Below are positions 25,101 to 32,368 of a stretch of 64,000 nt of DNA, in pieces; position 1 is the stretch's first letter, and the number at the start of each line of letters is the position of its first letter. The position numbers and the translations under genes were made by a program. Under the pieces are notes generated by a model, which saw nothing but the letters and a program-made list of their open reading frames with translations, made no database searches and was not told the DNA's origin. Source of the stretch: Myxococcales bacterium (GTDB lineage: Bacteria; Myxococcota; Myxococcia; Myxococcales; Myxococcaceae); assembly GCA_020846875.1 (NCBI GenBank), contig JADLDB010000009.1:124001-188000 (forward strand), read 5' to 3'.

Positions 25101-25677
25101 CGCTCAGGTCGGTGCAGGTGACCAGCGAGTTCTCCAGGCGGATGAAGGCCCAGGTGGCGCTGCCCACCACGGCGCGGCCGTCGGCGGCCTTCACGCCGTT
25201 GGCGCCGCCGATGACGGCGACGGCGTAGGTGTGGCCGCTGATCCACCCTCCGGCGGGCGGGGACACGGAGATCTTCCCCGGCGCGACGTCGCTGGTGGTG
25301 TCAGCGTAGGTGACCGTGGTGGTGACGTCGGCGTTGCTGGCCGAGGTGTCGAAGATCTTCACCGTGGTGCCGGCCACCACCGAGGCGGCGGCGAGCTGGC
25401 CGTCGAAGGTGGTGGTGGCGGTCGCCGCGGCGGGGAAGCCGTTGAGCGTGTTGAGCCAGGCGTAGAAGGCCTTGTCTGCCCCGCTGGCCGTCGGCGGGAC
25501 GGGGACGGCGAGCAACCCGGTGGCCGGGTTGGTGGCGAGATCGTTGGGAGAGGGGACCACCGACGGCGTCCCGGAAGGATCGAAACGCGCGGTGACGACG
25601 GGCGTGGGATCGGTGTGCTCGATGTGCGGGGAGCAGGCGGTGACGGCAAGCACCGCTCCCAGGAGGATGCGCTTCAT
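22156..25677 (-). CDS. VolA/Pla-1-like outer-membrane lipoprotein lipase with tandem Ig-like domains
   Basis: 1173 residues. The signal peptide is short with lipobox VTAC (Cys15), so it is a lipoprotein. Three related Ig-like repeats follow (about 30-180, 262-410, 477-640). Each starts F-D/N-P..P-x-P-x-x-D/N-L and contains a L-N-x-L-N/D-G-F segment and P-P-x-GGW; they resemble the VolA/Pla-1 N-terminal domain. The alpha/beta hydrolase part (about 740-1173) has FGHGLTRTK (oxyanion region, His797) and GQSLG with nucleophile Ser983. Asp1085 (EGDEVLPN) and His1135 (AARHG) are plausible triad partners. A Cys-rich insert (834-905, about ten Cys) interrupts the hydrolase domain. Probably a surface-exposed phospholipase/lysophospholipase feeding FadL encoded next. 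Confidence 0.82.
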   Translation of the reverse strand: MKRILLGAVLAVTACSPHIEHTDPTPVVTARFDPSGTPSVVPSPNDLATNPATGLLAVPVPPTASGADKAFYAWLNTLNGFPAAATATTTFDGQLAAASVVAGTTVKIFDTSASNADVTTTVTYADTTSDVAPGKISVSPPAGGWISGHTYAVAVIGGANGVKAADGRAVVGSATWAFIRLENSLVTCTDLSDPTCRPTTEIIPSNIKDDQARRLADQTKSALQLERLRLKYKPAIDHLIAGGVARSDIALVWTFKIATNPTFEFNPAASPPKVPTPTNLILSNGKVNIPIDPTWTDAYKEFVGDYLNQLNGFPVSSPATGTILGSDVDGATVTDETVLVLDAAAGTPIAAGITYDVAKRTINVAPPTGGWGRGRTIAIAVLGGADGVQGTNGQGVAASDAWALARSAAPLVDCQTLGPGCKSVVTAVTVSDLQAIGLEGLRRGYAPVLDALEELGYPRKDVSGLWVFSTVDQPEVTFDLAAAVPIIPFPSNQFLRTADNIDGAGRLTFPLTGGPTDALFQGLNTLDGFSTTAPIVSENSATRAALDEGSIDDTTLPMGTGFMKLEGAGPLMPSVSTCLNCTSSTGATPQPEQLQWVPQLPLEALSRYGAYVTGDLKDSDGRPVAPAQTFAIVRLKNSLVDAMGHSTLPVISDAQANALEPYRVKFSTCLDDLEAQGVERKKMALGFCVTTQSTVSVLRLISGAVAAQPPSALPDFPTMLVDVTTPVKAQMTALGLPSSAIGPIFQGNLVLPFGLNGTGGTLNPNPTQWAGLKAPFLLLQPPGTAPAGGWPVVLFGHGLTRTKEDTLAIANSLAQGGFAVFAIDVVFHGERATCVGSRAATGQASDDAACADPVAQTCDAASGRCIARDRTGAMACDPASTGDATCFAANRGQCIATGANAGQCEGGDFLRNASGRPVISAWNYLNLVNLFATRDNFRYTGSVDFTQVARVIRSTAAASLNAQLMVGGAQGLSSTVLHYAGQSLGTFNGNVFAAASGIPDRVALNVPGSSQVDVLLTAPAFLAQRAGFLASLAQLGLVPGTPGFDQFIVLARTIMDPSDPQNLGYSAVNSTNLNRRVYYQSIEGDEVLPNATTDKLVNAANQDSTRKAQVFRFLPHTGTPAAGFIPAAFPTAARHGFLLNPAANPECNPMTATCATVVAQSKLVTFLVTGTAP

Positions 25678-25681
25678 GTGG

Positions 25682-25712
25682 AAAACCCCCGGCGGAAGTG
25701 AATAGCCGGGGG
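25682..25712 (-). terminator. intrinsic terminator-type hairpin abutting the VolA-like start codon
   Basis: Minus-strand order: arm CCCCCGGC, 11-base loop, arm GCCGGGGG, then TTTT. The stem is 8 perfect G+C pairs (25686-25693 with 25705-25712) and can extend by four A-U/G-U pairs into the T-tract. The T-tract ends four bases before the ATG at 25677. The M50 gene upstream stops at 25778, so this may end the rpoH-M50 transcript. It also contains the only G-rich stretch that could bind ribosomes for the lipase, so it could act as an attenuator or a ribosome-site lock. Confidence 0.7.
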
Positions 25713-25777
25713 CTTCTTAGTCCTCTGCGCGCCGGAAGCACGGACAAACCGCTTACGTGGCGCGTCAAGCCCACCCG

Positions 25778-26428
25778 TCACGCCGAGGCGATGTGCCGGA
25801 TGACCTCGAACAAGGCCCCGCTGACGATGCCGATGGGCCGCGAGAGGAAGAAGCCGCCCATGGCGATGACCGCGAAGAGGAAGAAGGGGGCGATGCGGGC
25901 GAACTGCTCCCAGGCGTGCCGGTGCTGGTAGCCCACGGCGCGCTCGAGGATCCGGCTCCCGTCGAGGGGGGGAATGGGCAGCAGGTTGAACAGGAAGAGC
26001 GCGACGTTGAGCTGAATGCCGTAGAGCAGCAGCGCCCAGATGCCCTGCTGCTGGGCGACCGTCTGCGGCGAGAGGCGCAGGAGCAGCCCCAGGGTGACCG
26101 CGCAGAAGACGGCCAGCAGCAGGTTGCTCAAGGGCCCGGCCGCCGCGGTGATCGCCATGCCGGTCTTCATCGTCCACCTACGGTTGAAGCGCACCGGGTT
26201 GACCGGCACCGGCTTGGCCCACCCGAACGGCACCCCCAGCAGTGGCAGCAAAAGCGTGCCGATGGGATCGATGTGCACGATGGGGTTCAAGGTGAGCCGC
26301 CCTTCCCGCAGGGCGGTGTCGTCACCCAGCTTCCAGGCGCTCCACGCGTGGGCCCACTCGTGCAGGGAGAGCGAGAGGATCATCGGCACCAGGTACATCA
26401 CGCGCTCGGCCAGGGAGAGCGAGTTCAT
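25778..26428 (-). CDS. site-2 protease-like M50 family zinc metalloprotease
   Basis: 216 residues, nearly all membrane-embedded. LSLHEWAHAWSAWKLGD carries the HExxH zinc motif (HEWAH), and FNLLPIPPLDGSRIL carries the third ligand Asp in the N-x-x-P-x-x-x-LDG motif. This is the compact YwhC-like class without a PDZ domain. Its ATG overlaps the stop of the sigma factor gene (ATGA), so it is translated together with an RpoH-type sigma factor. Such proteases cut membrane-bound regulators in some systems; here the target is unknown. Followed by the hairpin at 25682-25712. Confidence 0.88.
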   Translation of the reverse strand: MNSLSLAERVMYLVPMILSLSLHEWAHAWSAWKLGDDTALREGRLTLNPIVHIDPIGTLLLPLLGVPFGWAKPVPVNPVRFNRRWTMKTGMAITAAAGPLSNLLLAVFCAVTLGLLLRLSPQTVAQQQGIWALLLYGIQLNVALFLFNLLPIPPLDGSRILERAVGYQHRHAWEQFARIAPFFLFAVIAMGGFFLSRPIGIVSGALFEVIRHIASA

Positions 26429-27651
26429 CGCCCACGCTCGCTCTCTGCGACCAGCTCGAAGTCGGGGATTTCCTGCCGCATGTACTTCCTCATCCGCTCG
26501 ATCAGCGCGGCTTCGATCTGCCGGGCCCGCTCGCGCGACACCCCATAGTGCGCGCCGATGTCCTGCAGCGTCATCGGCTCGTCAGAGGTGAGCCGCTTCT
26601 CGAAGATGTAGCGCTCCTTCTCGTTCAGGTCCTTCGCGAAGTCCGCCAGCTTGTCGCGGAACATCGCCCGCAGCTCGGCGTTCCCCAGCGCCTCGTCGGC
26701 CCCGGGCGTTCCGGTAGGCAGCAGCCGATCGGCCCTCGTCTGCCGCTCGTCCTCCGAGCCCGGTACCGGCGCGTCCAGGGACAGCTCGTCGTGGCCCAGG
26801 CGCTGGTCCATCTCCACCACGTCCTGCTCGGTGACGTTGAGCCGCTCCGCCAGCAGCTTCGGCGTCACCTCCACGCCCTGGGCGGCCAGCCGGTCCTGCT
26901 CCTGGCGCAGCTTGAAGAAGAGCTTCCGCTGGGCCTCGGTGGTGCCCAGCTTCACCATCTTCCAGTTGTCCATGATGTACCGGAGGATGTACGCGCGGAT
27001 CCACCAGGCCGCGTAGCTGGCCAGCTTCACCCCGCGCTCCGGGTCGAACTTCTTCACCGCCTGCATCAGGCCGATGTTGCCTTCCTGGATCAGATCCAGC
27101 AGCGACATCGGGTTGCGGTGGTACTCGTGGGCCAGCTTCACCACCAGCCGCAGGTTGGACGCCACCAGCTTGTACGCGGCCTTCACGTCGCCCGTGTCGC
27201 GGTAGCGGCGCGCCAGCTCCGTCTCCGCCTCCCGGGTGAGCAGCGCGTGCCTGGTCACCTCGTACATGTAGGCGGCCAGCGGATCGGCCTTCGCCATCCG
27301 CGACTCTTTGGGCACCGGCGCCAGGGCGGCCGTCTCGACGTCCGGCTCCACCTCTTCCAGCTCTTCCGGCGCCGGCTCGGCGTCGAGGGGCCGCGGCTCA
27401 CCTTCCTCGTGGCCGGCGGTCTCCACCTCCTCGGCCTCGTCAGCGTCCTTCGCCTCCCTCGCGTCCTCGGACCCGCCTGATCGCTTCGCCCCCCTCGCCT
27501 TCCGGGGCGGCTCGGCCGTCGCCACCTTCACCTTGCGGGGCTTCTTCGGGACCGGCTCCTCGGCGGAGGGCGAGGCCTCGACGAACTCGGCGTCGACGAT
27601 CTCCTCGCTCCTGGCGGGCGGTGTCGGCGGCCGCTTCCTGCGCGAAGCCAT
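26425..27651 (-). CDS. RNA polymerase sigma factor, RpoH (sigma-32) type with long N-terminal extension
   Basis: 408 residues from ATG 27651. Residues 1-120 are a low-complexity Lys/Glu/Pro/Ala extension absent from usual RpoH proteins (about 280-300 residues). The sigma core follows: region 1.2 (DPLAAYMYEV), region 2 (NLRLVVKLAHEYHRNPMSLLDLIQEGNIGLMQAVKKFDPERGVKLASYAAWWIRAYI split across 2.1-2.4), the RpoH-box-like segment QRKLFFKLR, and region 4.2 (MTLQDIGAHYGVSRERARQIE). These mark it as a sigma-32 homologue. Myxobacteria carry several such paralogues (SigB and SigC of Myxococcus xanthus act in development), so heat-shock duty is not certain. The stop overlaps the M50 protease start. Confidence 0.9.
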   Translation of the reverse strand: MASRRKRPPTPPARSEEIVDAEFVEASPSAEEPVPKKPRKVKVATAEPPRKARGAKRSGGSEDAREAKDADEAEEVETAGHEEGEPRPLDAEPAPEELEEVEPDVETAALAPVPKESRMAKADPLAAYMYEVTRHALLTREAETELARRYRDTGDVKAAYKLVASNLRLVVKLAHEYHRNPMSLLDLIQEGNIGLMQAVKKFDPERGVKLASYAAWWIRAYILRYIMDNWKMVKLGTTEAQRKLFFKLRQEQDRLAAQGVEVTPKLLAERLNVTEQDVVEMDQRLGHDELSLDAPVPGSEDERQTRADRLLPTGTPGADEALGNAELRAMFRDKLADFAKDLNEKERYIFEKRLTSDEPMTLQDIGAHYGVSRERARQIEAALIERMRKYMRQEIPDFELVAESERGR

Positions 27652-27747
27652 GGCAGACCCATGCTTAGCGCACAACGCGGCCCGCGCCACCCGATCCGTC
27701 GGCGCTGGCGTGCGGTCGTCATTGCCCGCGAGGTGGCCAGGGGATAC

Positions 27748-29949
27748 ATGCCGTGGCCACCCATGAACCCGTCGTCCCAACCGACCGAGCTCCCCACTGG
27801 CAGCGCCGACAGGCCCCAGGAATACGTCGCCGACGCGAGCTTCGACGATCTGTCTCTCTCCCCCGAGCTGCGCAAGGCCATCGCCGAGCGCGGCTACGTC
27901 AGCCCCACCCCCGTGCAGGCCCGCGCCTACCGCCCCGCGAAGGACGGGAAGGACCTGATCGTCCGCTCCAAGACGGGCACCGGGAAGACGGCCGCCTTCG
28001 GCATGCCGATCATCGAGCGGATCCCCATGGGCACCCGCGAGGTGAAGGCCCTGGTGCTCTGCCCCACCCGCGAGCTCGCGCTGCAGGTGACGCAGGAGCT
28101 CGCCACCCTGGTGAAGTACCGGGACATCGCGGTGACGGCCATCTACGGCGGCGCGTCGATGAAGCAGCAGGAAGACGCCCTGCGCGCGGGCAGCGCGATC
28201 ATCGTGGGCACGCCGGGCCGGGTGTACGATCACATTCGCCGCGGCAACCTGAAGCTGGAGCGCTGCAGCCACGCGGTGCTGGACGAAGCCGACGAGATGC
28301 TCAACCAGGGCTTCTACGAGGAAGTCACCCGCATCCTCGACTGCCTCCCGAAGGACCGGCAGGTGCTGCTGTTCTCCGCCACCGTGCCCGAGGACATCCA
28401 GCGCCTCATCGCCCGCTACACCACCGACGCGCAGACGCTGTTGCTCTCGGGCGACGTGTACACCGTCGAGCACATCAAGCACGTCCGCTACGACGTGTCC
28501 GACGCCTACCCCAAGCCGCGGAACCTGCTCTACGTGCTGGAGATGCACGACCCGGACAACGCGATCATCTTCTGCAACACCCGCGACGACACCGAGCTGG
28601 TCACCGCGGTGCTCAACCGCAACGGCCTCGACGCGGAGGTGCTCAACGGCGACCTCCCGCAGAAGGAGCGCGAGCGGGTGATGGGCCGGGTGAAGCGGGG
28701 CGAATTGGCCTTCATGGTGGCCACCGATCTCGCCGCGCGGGGCATCGACATCTCCGACCTGGGCCACGTCATCAACTACTCGCTGCCGGAGGATCCCGCG
28801 GTGTACCTGCACCGCGTCGGCCGCACCGGGCGCATCGGCAAGTCCGGCACCGCGCTCAACCTGGTGTCCGGGCGCGAGCTGGGCACGCTGTCGGCGCTCG
28901 AGAAGAAGTACGGGGTGAAGTTCGAGCAGCGCCCCATGCCCACGCCCGAGGAGGCGGCCACGCTGTGGACGGAGCGGCACGTGCGGCAGCTCAAGGACGC
29001 GGCGCAGGGCTCCATCTACGAAGGCTTCCTTGGGCTGGCGCAGAGCCTCAAGGTGCGCCCCGACTCGGAAGATCTGATCGCCTTCATGCTCCGGTACTTC
29101 TTCACCCACCGCCGCATGGAGCGCGCCCAGCACCACCCCGAAGAGGCGCCGCGCGAGGCCCGCGAGCCGCGGGAAGGCCGCGAGGGCCGCCGGGGCGAGC
29201 GCAGCGGCCGCGGGGAGCGGGACCGGGGTGAGCGCGGAGGCCGCCGCGAGCGCGAGGGTCGCCGAGAGGGCCGAGAGCGCCGCGAGGGGCGTGAGGGCGA
29301 GGGGCGTGAGCGTCGCGAGGAGCGGCCGCGAGACACCCCGCGAGACACCGAGGCGACCGTCCCCACCGGGGCGCCCGCCGTCCCTCCTTCCGCCCGAGCG
29401 GCTCCCCGGGCGTCGAGCGACCGCGACCTCTTCCTCCAGCACCAGGCCAGCGAGGCCGTCACCGCGCTGACGGGTACGCCCCGCGCCGAGCGAGCGCCGG
29501 AGAAGAAGCCCCAGGCCGCAAAGCCCGAGGGCGGCAAGAAGCGCCTGTCCGACCGCGAGCTGTTCGAGCTGATGCAGGCCGGCAAGCCCCTTCCGCCCAT
29601 CGGCGATCCGACGGACACCACCGATGACTCGGCCGCCGACACCGAGCCCCGCCGGGAAGGCCGGGGCGATCGCCGCGAACGGCGCCGCCGCGACGAAGCG
29701 CCCGTGGACGTCGCTCCCGGCAACGTGCGCATGTGGGTCAACCTGGGCCGCGCCGACCGGCTGGACGAGGCGGGCGTGTCCTCTACGCTGGAGTCCTTGG
29801 GCGCCCCCTCGGGCAAGGTGGCAAGGACGGAGCTGCGCGGCACCTTCGCCTACGTCCACGTCGCCGAGGCCGACGCCCCCGCCTTCGAGGCGCTCGCCGG
29901 CAAGCAGCACGGCGAGAAGGCCGTGAAGATCGAGCGCGCCCGGCGTTGA
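27748..29949 (+). CDS. DEAD-box ATP-dependent RNA helicase with Arg/Gly/Glu-rich tail and DbpA-like C-domain
   Basis: 733 residues from ATG 27748, preceded by AGGGGA; another ATG at 27763 lacks such a site. All core motifs are present: Q motif (PTPVQ), SKTGTGKT, PTRELALQ, GTPGR, DEAD (VLDEADEM), SAT, ARGID and HRVGRTGR. The helicase core ends near residue 400. Residues about 455-530 are an Arg/Glu/Gly repeat-like tract (GREGRRGERSGRGERDR and similar). The last 75 residues (APGNVRMWVNLGRADRLDEA to the end) look like the DbpA/CsdA RNA-binding domain. Likely roles are ribosome assembly or RNA decay, often cold-induced. It is divergent from the sigma factor gene, with about 96 bases between. Confidence 0.93.
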   Translation: MPWPPMNPSSQPTELPTGSADRPQEYVADASFDDLSLSPELRKAIAERGYVSPTPVQARAYRPAKDGKDLIVRSKTGTGKTAAFGMPIIERIPMGTREVKALVLCPTRELALQVTQELATLVKYRDIAVTAIYGGASMKQQEDALRAGSAIIVGTPGRVYDHIRRGNLKLERCSHAVLDEADEMLNQGFYEEVTRILDCLPKDRQVLLFSATVPEDIQRLIARYTTDAQTLLLSGDVYTVEHIKHVRYDVSDAYPKPRNLLYVLEMHDPDNAIIFCNTRDDTELVTAVLNRNGLDAEVLNGDLPQKERERVMGRVKRGELAFMVATDLAARGIDISDLGHVINYSLPEDPAVYLHRVGRTGRIGKSGTALNLVSGRELGTLSALEKKYGVKFEQRPMPTPEEAATLWTERHVRQLKDAAQGSIYEGFLGLAQSLKVRPDSEDLIAFMLRYFFTHRRMERAQHHPEEAPREAREPREGREGRRGERSGRGERDRGERGGRREREGRREGRERREGREGEGRERREERPRDTPRDTEATVPTGAPAVPPSARAAPRASSDRDLFLQHQASEAVTALTGTPRAERAPEKKPQAAKPEGGKKRLSDRELFELMQAGKPLPPIGDPTDTTDDSAADTEPRREGRGDRRERRRRDEAPVDVAPGNVRMWVNLGRADRLDEAGVSSTLESLGAPSGKVARTELRGTFAYVHVAEADAPAFEALAGKQHGEKAVKIERARR

Positions 29950-30020
29950 GCGAAGGCCTTCAGAAGAGCAAGGCGCCCCTGGCCGGGGCCCCCGGCGTCA
30001 CCGCCTGGAAGTGAGGGGCG

Positions 30021-31523
30021 TCACGCGGTCGGCTGGGCGCTGGCGGACACCGCCGGGGCGCGGCGGGCCTTGCCGCGGAACTCCAGCAGGCTGGTGATGC
30101 CCACGTAGAGGAAGCCGAACTGGAAGAGGAGGAGGAAGGGCAGCGACGTCCAGATCTCCTTGTCCCACGCGTACCAGGCCGCGAGCGTGAAATAGAGGCC
30201 GAAGAGCAGCTCCACCGCCGGCACCCAGCTGCGCTTGCCCCGGTACGCCTTCTTCACCGCCTGCACGCTCTTGCCCTCGCTGCCCGTCTTGGGCGTGCGG
30301 GCGAACTCGGACTGCCGATCGAACAGAGCCTCCAGCACCGCCTTGGCCTGGTTGATGGCCATGCCGATGCCCAGGCTCATCACGAAGGGCAGCAGCTTGA
30401 CGCGGCCCCACCAGGACAGCCCCAACTCCCGCGCGGTGGCCACGTAGAAGAAGCTGACCGACGCCGTCGCCGACATGAACACCGGCAGATCGAGGAAGAG
30501 CGTCGAGTACAAGCCGTGGTTGAAGCGCAGCAGCATGCTGATCGGCATCATCAGCGACAGCACCACCATCAACAGGTAGGCGACGTTGTTGGACAGGTGG
30601 AAGAACGCCTCCTTCTTCACCTCGTACGGCAGCGCGCTCTTCAGAATCTTCGGCAAGAGCTTCTTCGCCGTCTGAATGGAGCCCTTGGCCCAGCGGTGCT
30701 GCTGGCTCTTGAAGGCGTTCATGTCCACCGGCACCTCGGCCGGAGAGATGATTTCGGGCAGGAAGATGAACTGCCAGCCCTTGAGCTGCGCGCGGTAGGA
30801 GAGATCGAGATCCTCGGTCAGCGTGTCGTGCTGCCAGCCGCCGGCGTCGGTGATGGTGCTGCGCCGCCAGATGCCCGCGGTGCCGTTGAAGTTGAAGAAG
30901 CAGCCCGAGCGGTTGCGGGCGGTGTGCTCGATGATGAAGTGGCCGTCGAGCAGCAGGCTCTGCGCCTGGGTGAGGATGGAGAACTCACGGTTCAGGTGCC
31001 CCCAGCGGACCTGCACCATGCCCACCTTCGCGTCCACGAAGAAGGGCACCGTGCGCTTCAAGAAGTCCGGGCTGGGCACGAAGTCCGCGTCGAACACCGC
31101 CACGAATTCGCCCTTGGCCAGGTGCAGCCCGTTCTCCAGCGCGCCCGCCTTGAAGCCGGTGCGATCCGTCCGGTGGATGTAGACGATGTCCACTCCCCGC
31201 TGCTTCCAGGACTCCACCCGGGCCCGGGCGATCCCCTGCGTCTCGTCGGTGCTGTCGTCCAGCACCTGCACCTCGAACAGCTCGCGCGGGTAGTCGATGT
31301 GGCACACCGAGTCGATCAACCGCTCCACCACGTACAGCTCGTTGAAGACGGGCAACTGCACCGTCACCCGCGGCAGCTTCGCCAGCTTCCCTGACGGCGT
31401 CGGCAGCTTGTACTTGTGCCGGTAGTACAGAAACGCCATGCGGTACCGGTGCGATCCGTACACGGACAGCACCAGCAGCACCGCGAAGTACACGGCCAGA
31501 AAGACGATCTCAGCGGGGCTCAT
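30021..31523 (-). CDS. processive GT2 glycosyltransferase, cellulose synthase-like
   Basis: 500 residues: an N-terminal membrane helix (5-24), a GT2 catalytic domain (50-290) and four or five C-terminal membrane helices (about 305-480). Catalytic motifs: VLDDSTDET, the DxD-type FDADF (D145, D147), TEDLD (D238) and QQHRW (Q274-W278), which together mark processive enzymes that make and extrude polysaccharide. It resembles transferases annotated as glucomannan 4-beta-mannosyltransferase/cellulose synthase catalytic subunit. Product unknown, perhaps an exopolysaccharide. No PilZ domain is seen. A good promoter lies 65-100 bases upstream. It converges with the helicase, 71 bases apart. Confidence 0.88.
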   Translation of the reverse strand: MSPAEIVFLAVYFAVLLVLSVYGSHRYRMAFLYYRHKYKLPTPSGKLAKLPRVTVQLPVFNELYVVERLIDSVCHIDYPRELFEVQVLDDSTDETQGIARARVESWKQRGVDIVYIHRTDRTGFKAGALENGLHLAKGEFVAVFDADFVPSPDFLKRTVPFFVDAKVGMVQVRWGHLNREFSILTQAQSLLLDGHFIIEHTARNRSGCFFNFNGTAGIWRRSTITDAGGWQHDTLTEDLDLSYRAQLKGWQFIFLPEIISPAEVPVDMNAFKSQQHRWAKGSIQTAKKLLPKILKSALPYEVKKEAFFHLSNNVAYLLMVVLSLMMPISMLLRFNHGLYSTLFLDLPVFMSATASVSFFYVATARELGLSWWGRVKLLPFVMSLGIGMAINQAKAVLEALFDRQSEFARTPKTGSEGKSVQAVKKAYRGKRSWVPAVELLFGLYFTLAAWYAWDKEIWTSLPFLLLFQFGFLYVGITSLLEFRGKARRAPAVSASAQPTA

Positions 31524-31593
31524 TGCGGGCGCCGGCCTCTCAACTACCCGGAAGACCTACTGAAATCCCCTCCCCGGGTCCGAAGGACGAGCC

Positions 31594-31622
31594 CTTCTAG
31601 GGGCATCGAAACCCAGTGTCAA
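31594..31622 (-). promoter_or_regulatory. sigma-70-type promoter for the GT2 glycosyltransferase
   Basis: On the minus strand TTGACA (31622-31617) is followed after exactly 17 bases by TAGAAG (31599-31594), a perfect -35 and a 4/6 -10. Transcription should begin near 31587, leaving about 64 bases of leader before the ATG at 31523. It is among the best-matching promoters I found in the window. Confidence 0.6.
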
Positions 31623-31663
31623 ACGCTTAGAGAGGTTCGGGAAGCGCCGCGTCAGCGCCGAAA

Positions 31664-31684
31664 GAAGCCGATTTTGCGGGCTTC
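31664..31684 (-). terminator. small hairpin after the BON-domain gene
   Basis: Arms GAAGCC and GGCTTC flank a 9-base A/T-richer loop, starting five bases after the stop codon on the minus strand, and are followed by TTTC. Six base pairs and a short T run make this a weak but well-placed terminator between the BON gene and the GT2 promoter. Confidence 0.35.
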
Positions 31685-31688
31685 ACCG

Positions 31689-32306
31689 TCAGCGCACGGT
31701 GGGGGCGTCGGTGACCTGCGCGTAGAGGGCGTTGGCGATGAGGAGCGCCCGCTTCAGCTCGCCGTCGTCGGACACGCTGCCTTCGAGGAAGACGGTCTGC
31801 CCCACGCACTCGGCGCGGGCCTGGGTGAGGCCGGCCTTGTGGAAGGCCTGGGTGATGCGCTGGGCGAGGACGGGCAGCACGCGGGGGTTGAGCCGCGCGA
31901 GGATCTTCACCGACGGATCGCCCCCCACCAGCGCGCTCAACCGCCCCCACTCCTCCACCGAGTCGAGGGTGCCGTCGATGACGGTGGTGCCGCCGAACTG
32001 CTCGACGCGTAGGGACGGGCTGACCATCGCCTTCACCTTCTCCCCCAGCGCGGTGGCCTTGCCGTCGTCCACCACCACCTGCCGCACCTCGATGCCGCGC
32101 GGCGTCCACAGGGTGATGTTCGTCTTCCCCAGGCGCTTCCCCAGCAGCAGAAGCTCGCCGCCGCGGGTGGGCGTCACGTCGGCCACCGTCGGATCTCCCA
32201 CCGCGATGCGGGTGACGCCGGGGGCCTTCAACACCTCCTGCTCTCCAGGAGAGACGCGGACGGGCTCTGCGGCGAGGACGGCGAGGGCGAGGAGCGTGGT
32301 GACCAT
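31689..32306 (-). CDS. secretin N-domain/pilus-assembly-type and BON-like periplasmic protein
   Basis: 205 residues from ATG 32306, with a hydrophobic signal sequence (1-13). Residues about 16-85 (VRVSPGEQEVLKAPGVTRIAVGDPTVADV, LLLLGKRLGKTNITLW) match the N-terminal domain of CpaC/RcpA-type pilus secretins. The remainder contains a BON-like alpha/beta repeat (VIDGTLDSVEEWGRL) and a second one ending VFLEGSVSDDGELKRALLIAN. The secretin pore domain itself is missing, so this is a free-standing periplasmic module. It could bind a secretin or envelope lipids, as BON proteins do. It follows ddl with 62 bases between. Its role is unknown. Confidence 0.65.
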   Translation of the reverse strand: MVTTLLALAVLAAEPVRVSPGEQEVLKAPGVTRIAVGDPTVADVTPTRGGELLLLGKRLGKTNITLWTPRGIEVRQVVVDDGKATALGEKVKAMVSPSLRVEQFGGTTVIDGTLDSVEEWGRLSALVGGDPSVKILARLNPRVLPVLAQRITQAFHKAGLTQARAECVGQTVFLEGSVSDDGELKRALLIANALYAQVTDAPTVR

Positions 32307-32368
32307 GCGCGCAAGCGTCCCGCGAGCGCCGCCCGCAGGCAATCCCACCCTGGCCTACCTGGAGGAGC

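Noticed and set aside
21988-25701. 1237-codon plus-strand frame opposite the VolA-like gene
   Set aside because: His/Arg/Gly-rich antisense shadow with no domain; the minus strand encodes a coherent lipase and FadL.
26425-29910. 1161-codon open frame on the minus strand running from the sigma factor through the helicase region
   Set aside because: Only the first-coded sigma factor part (to 27651) shows a family. The remainder is antisense to a complete DEAD-box helicase and arises from high third-position G+C.
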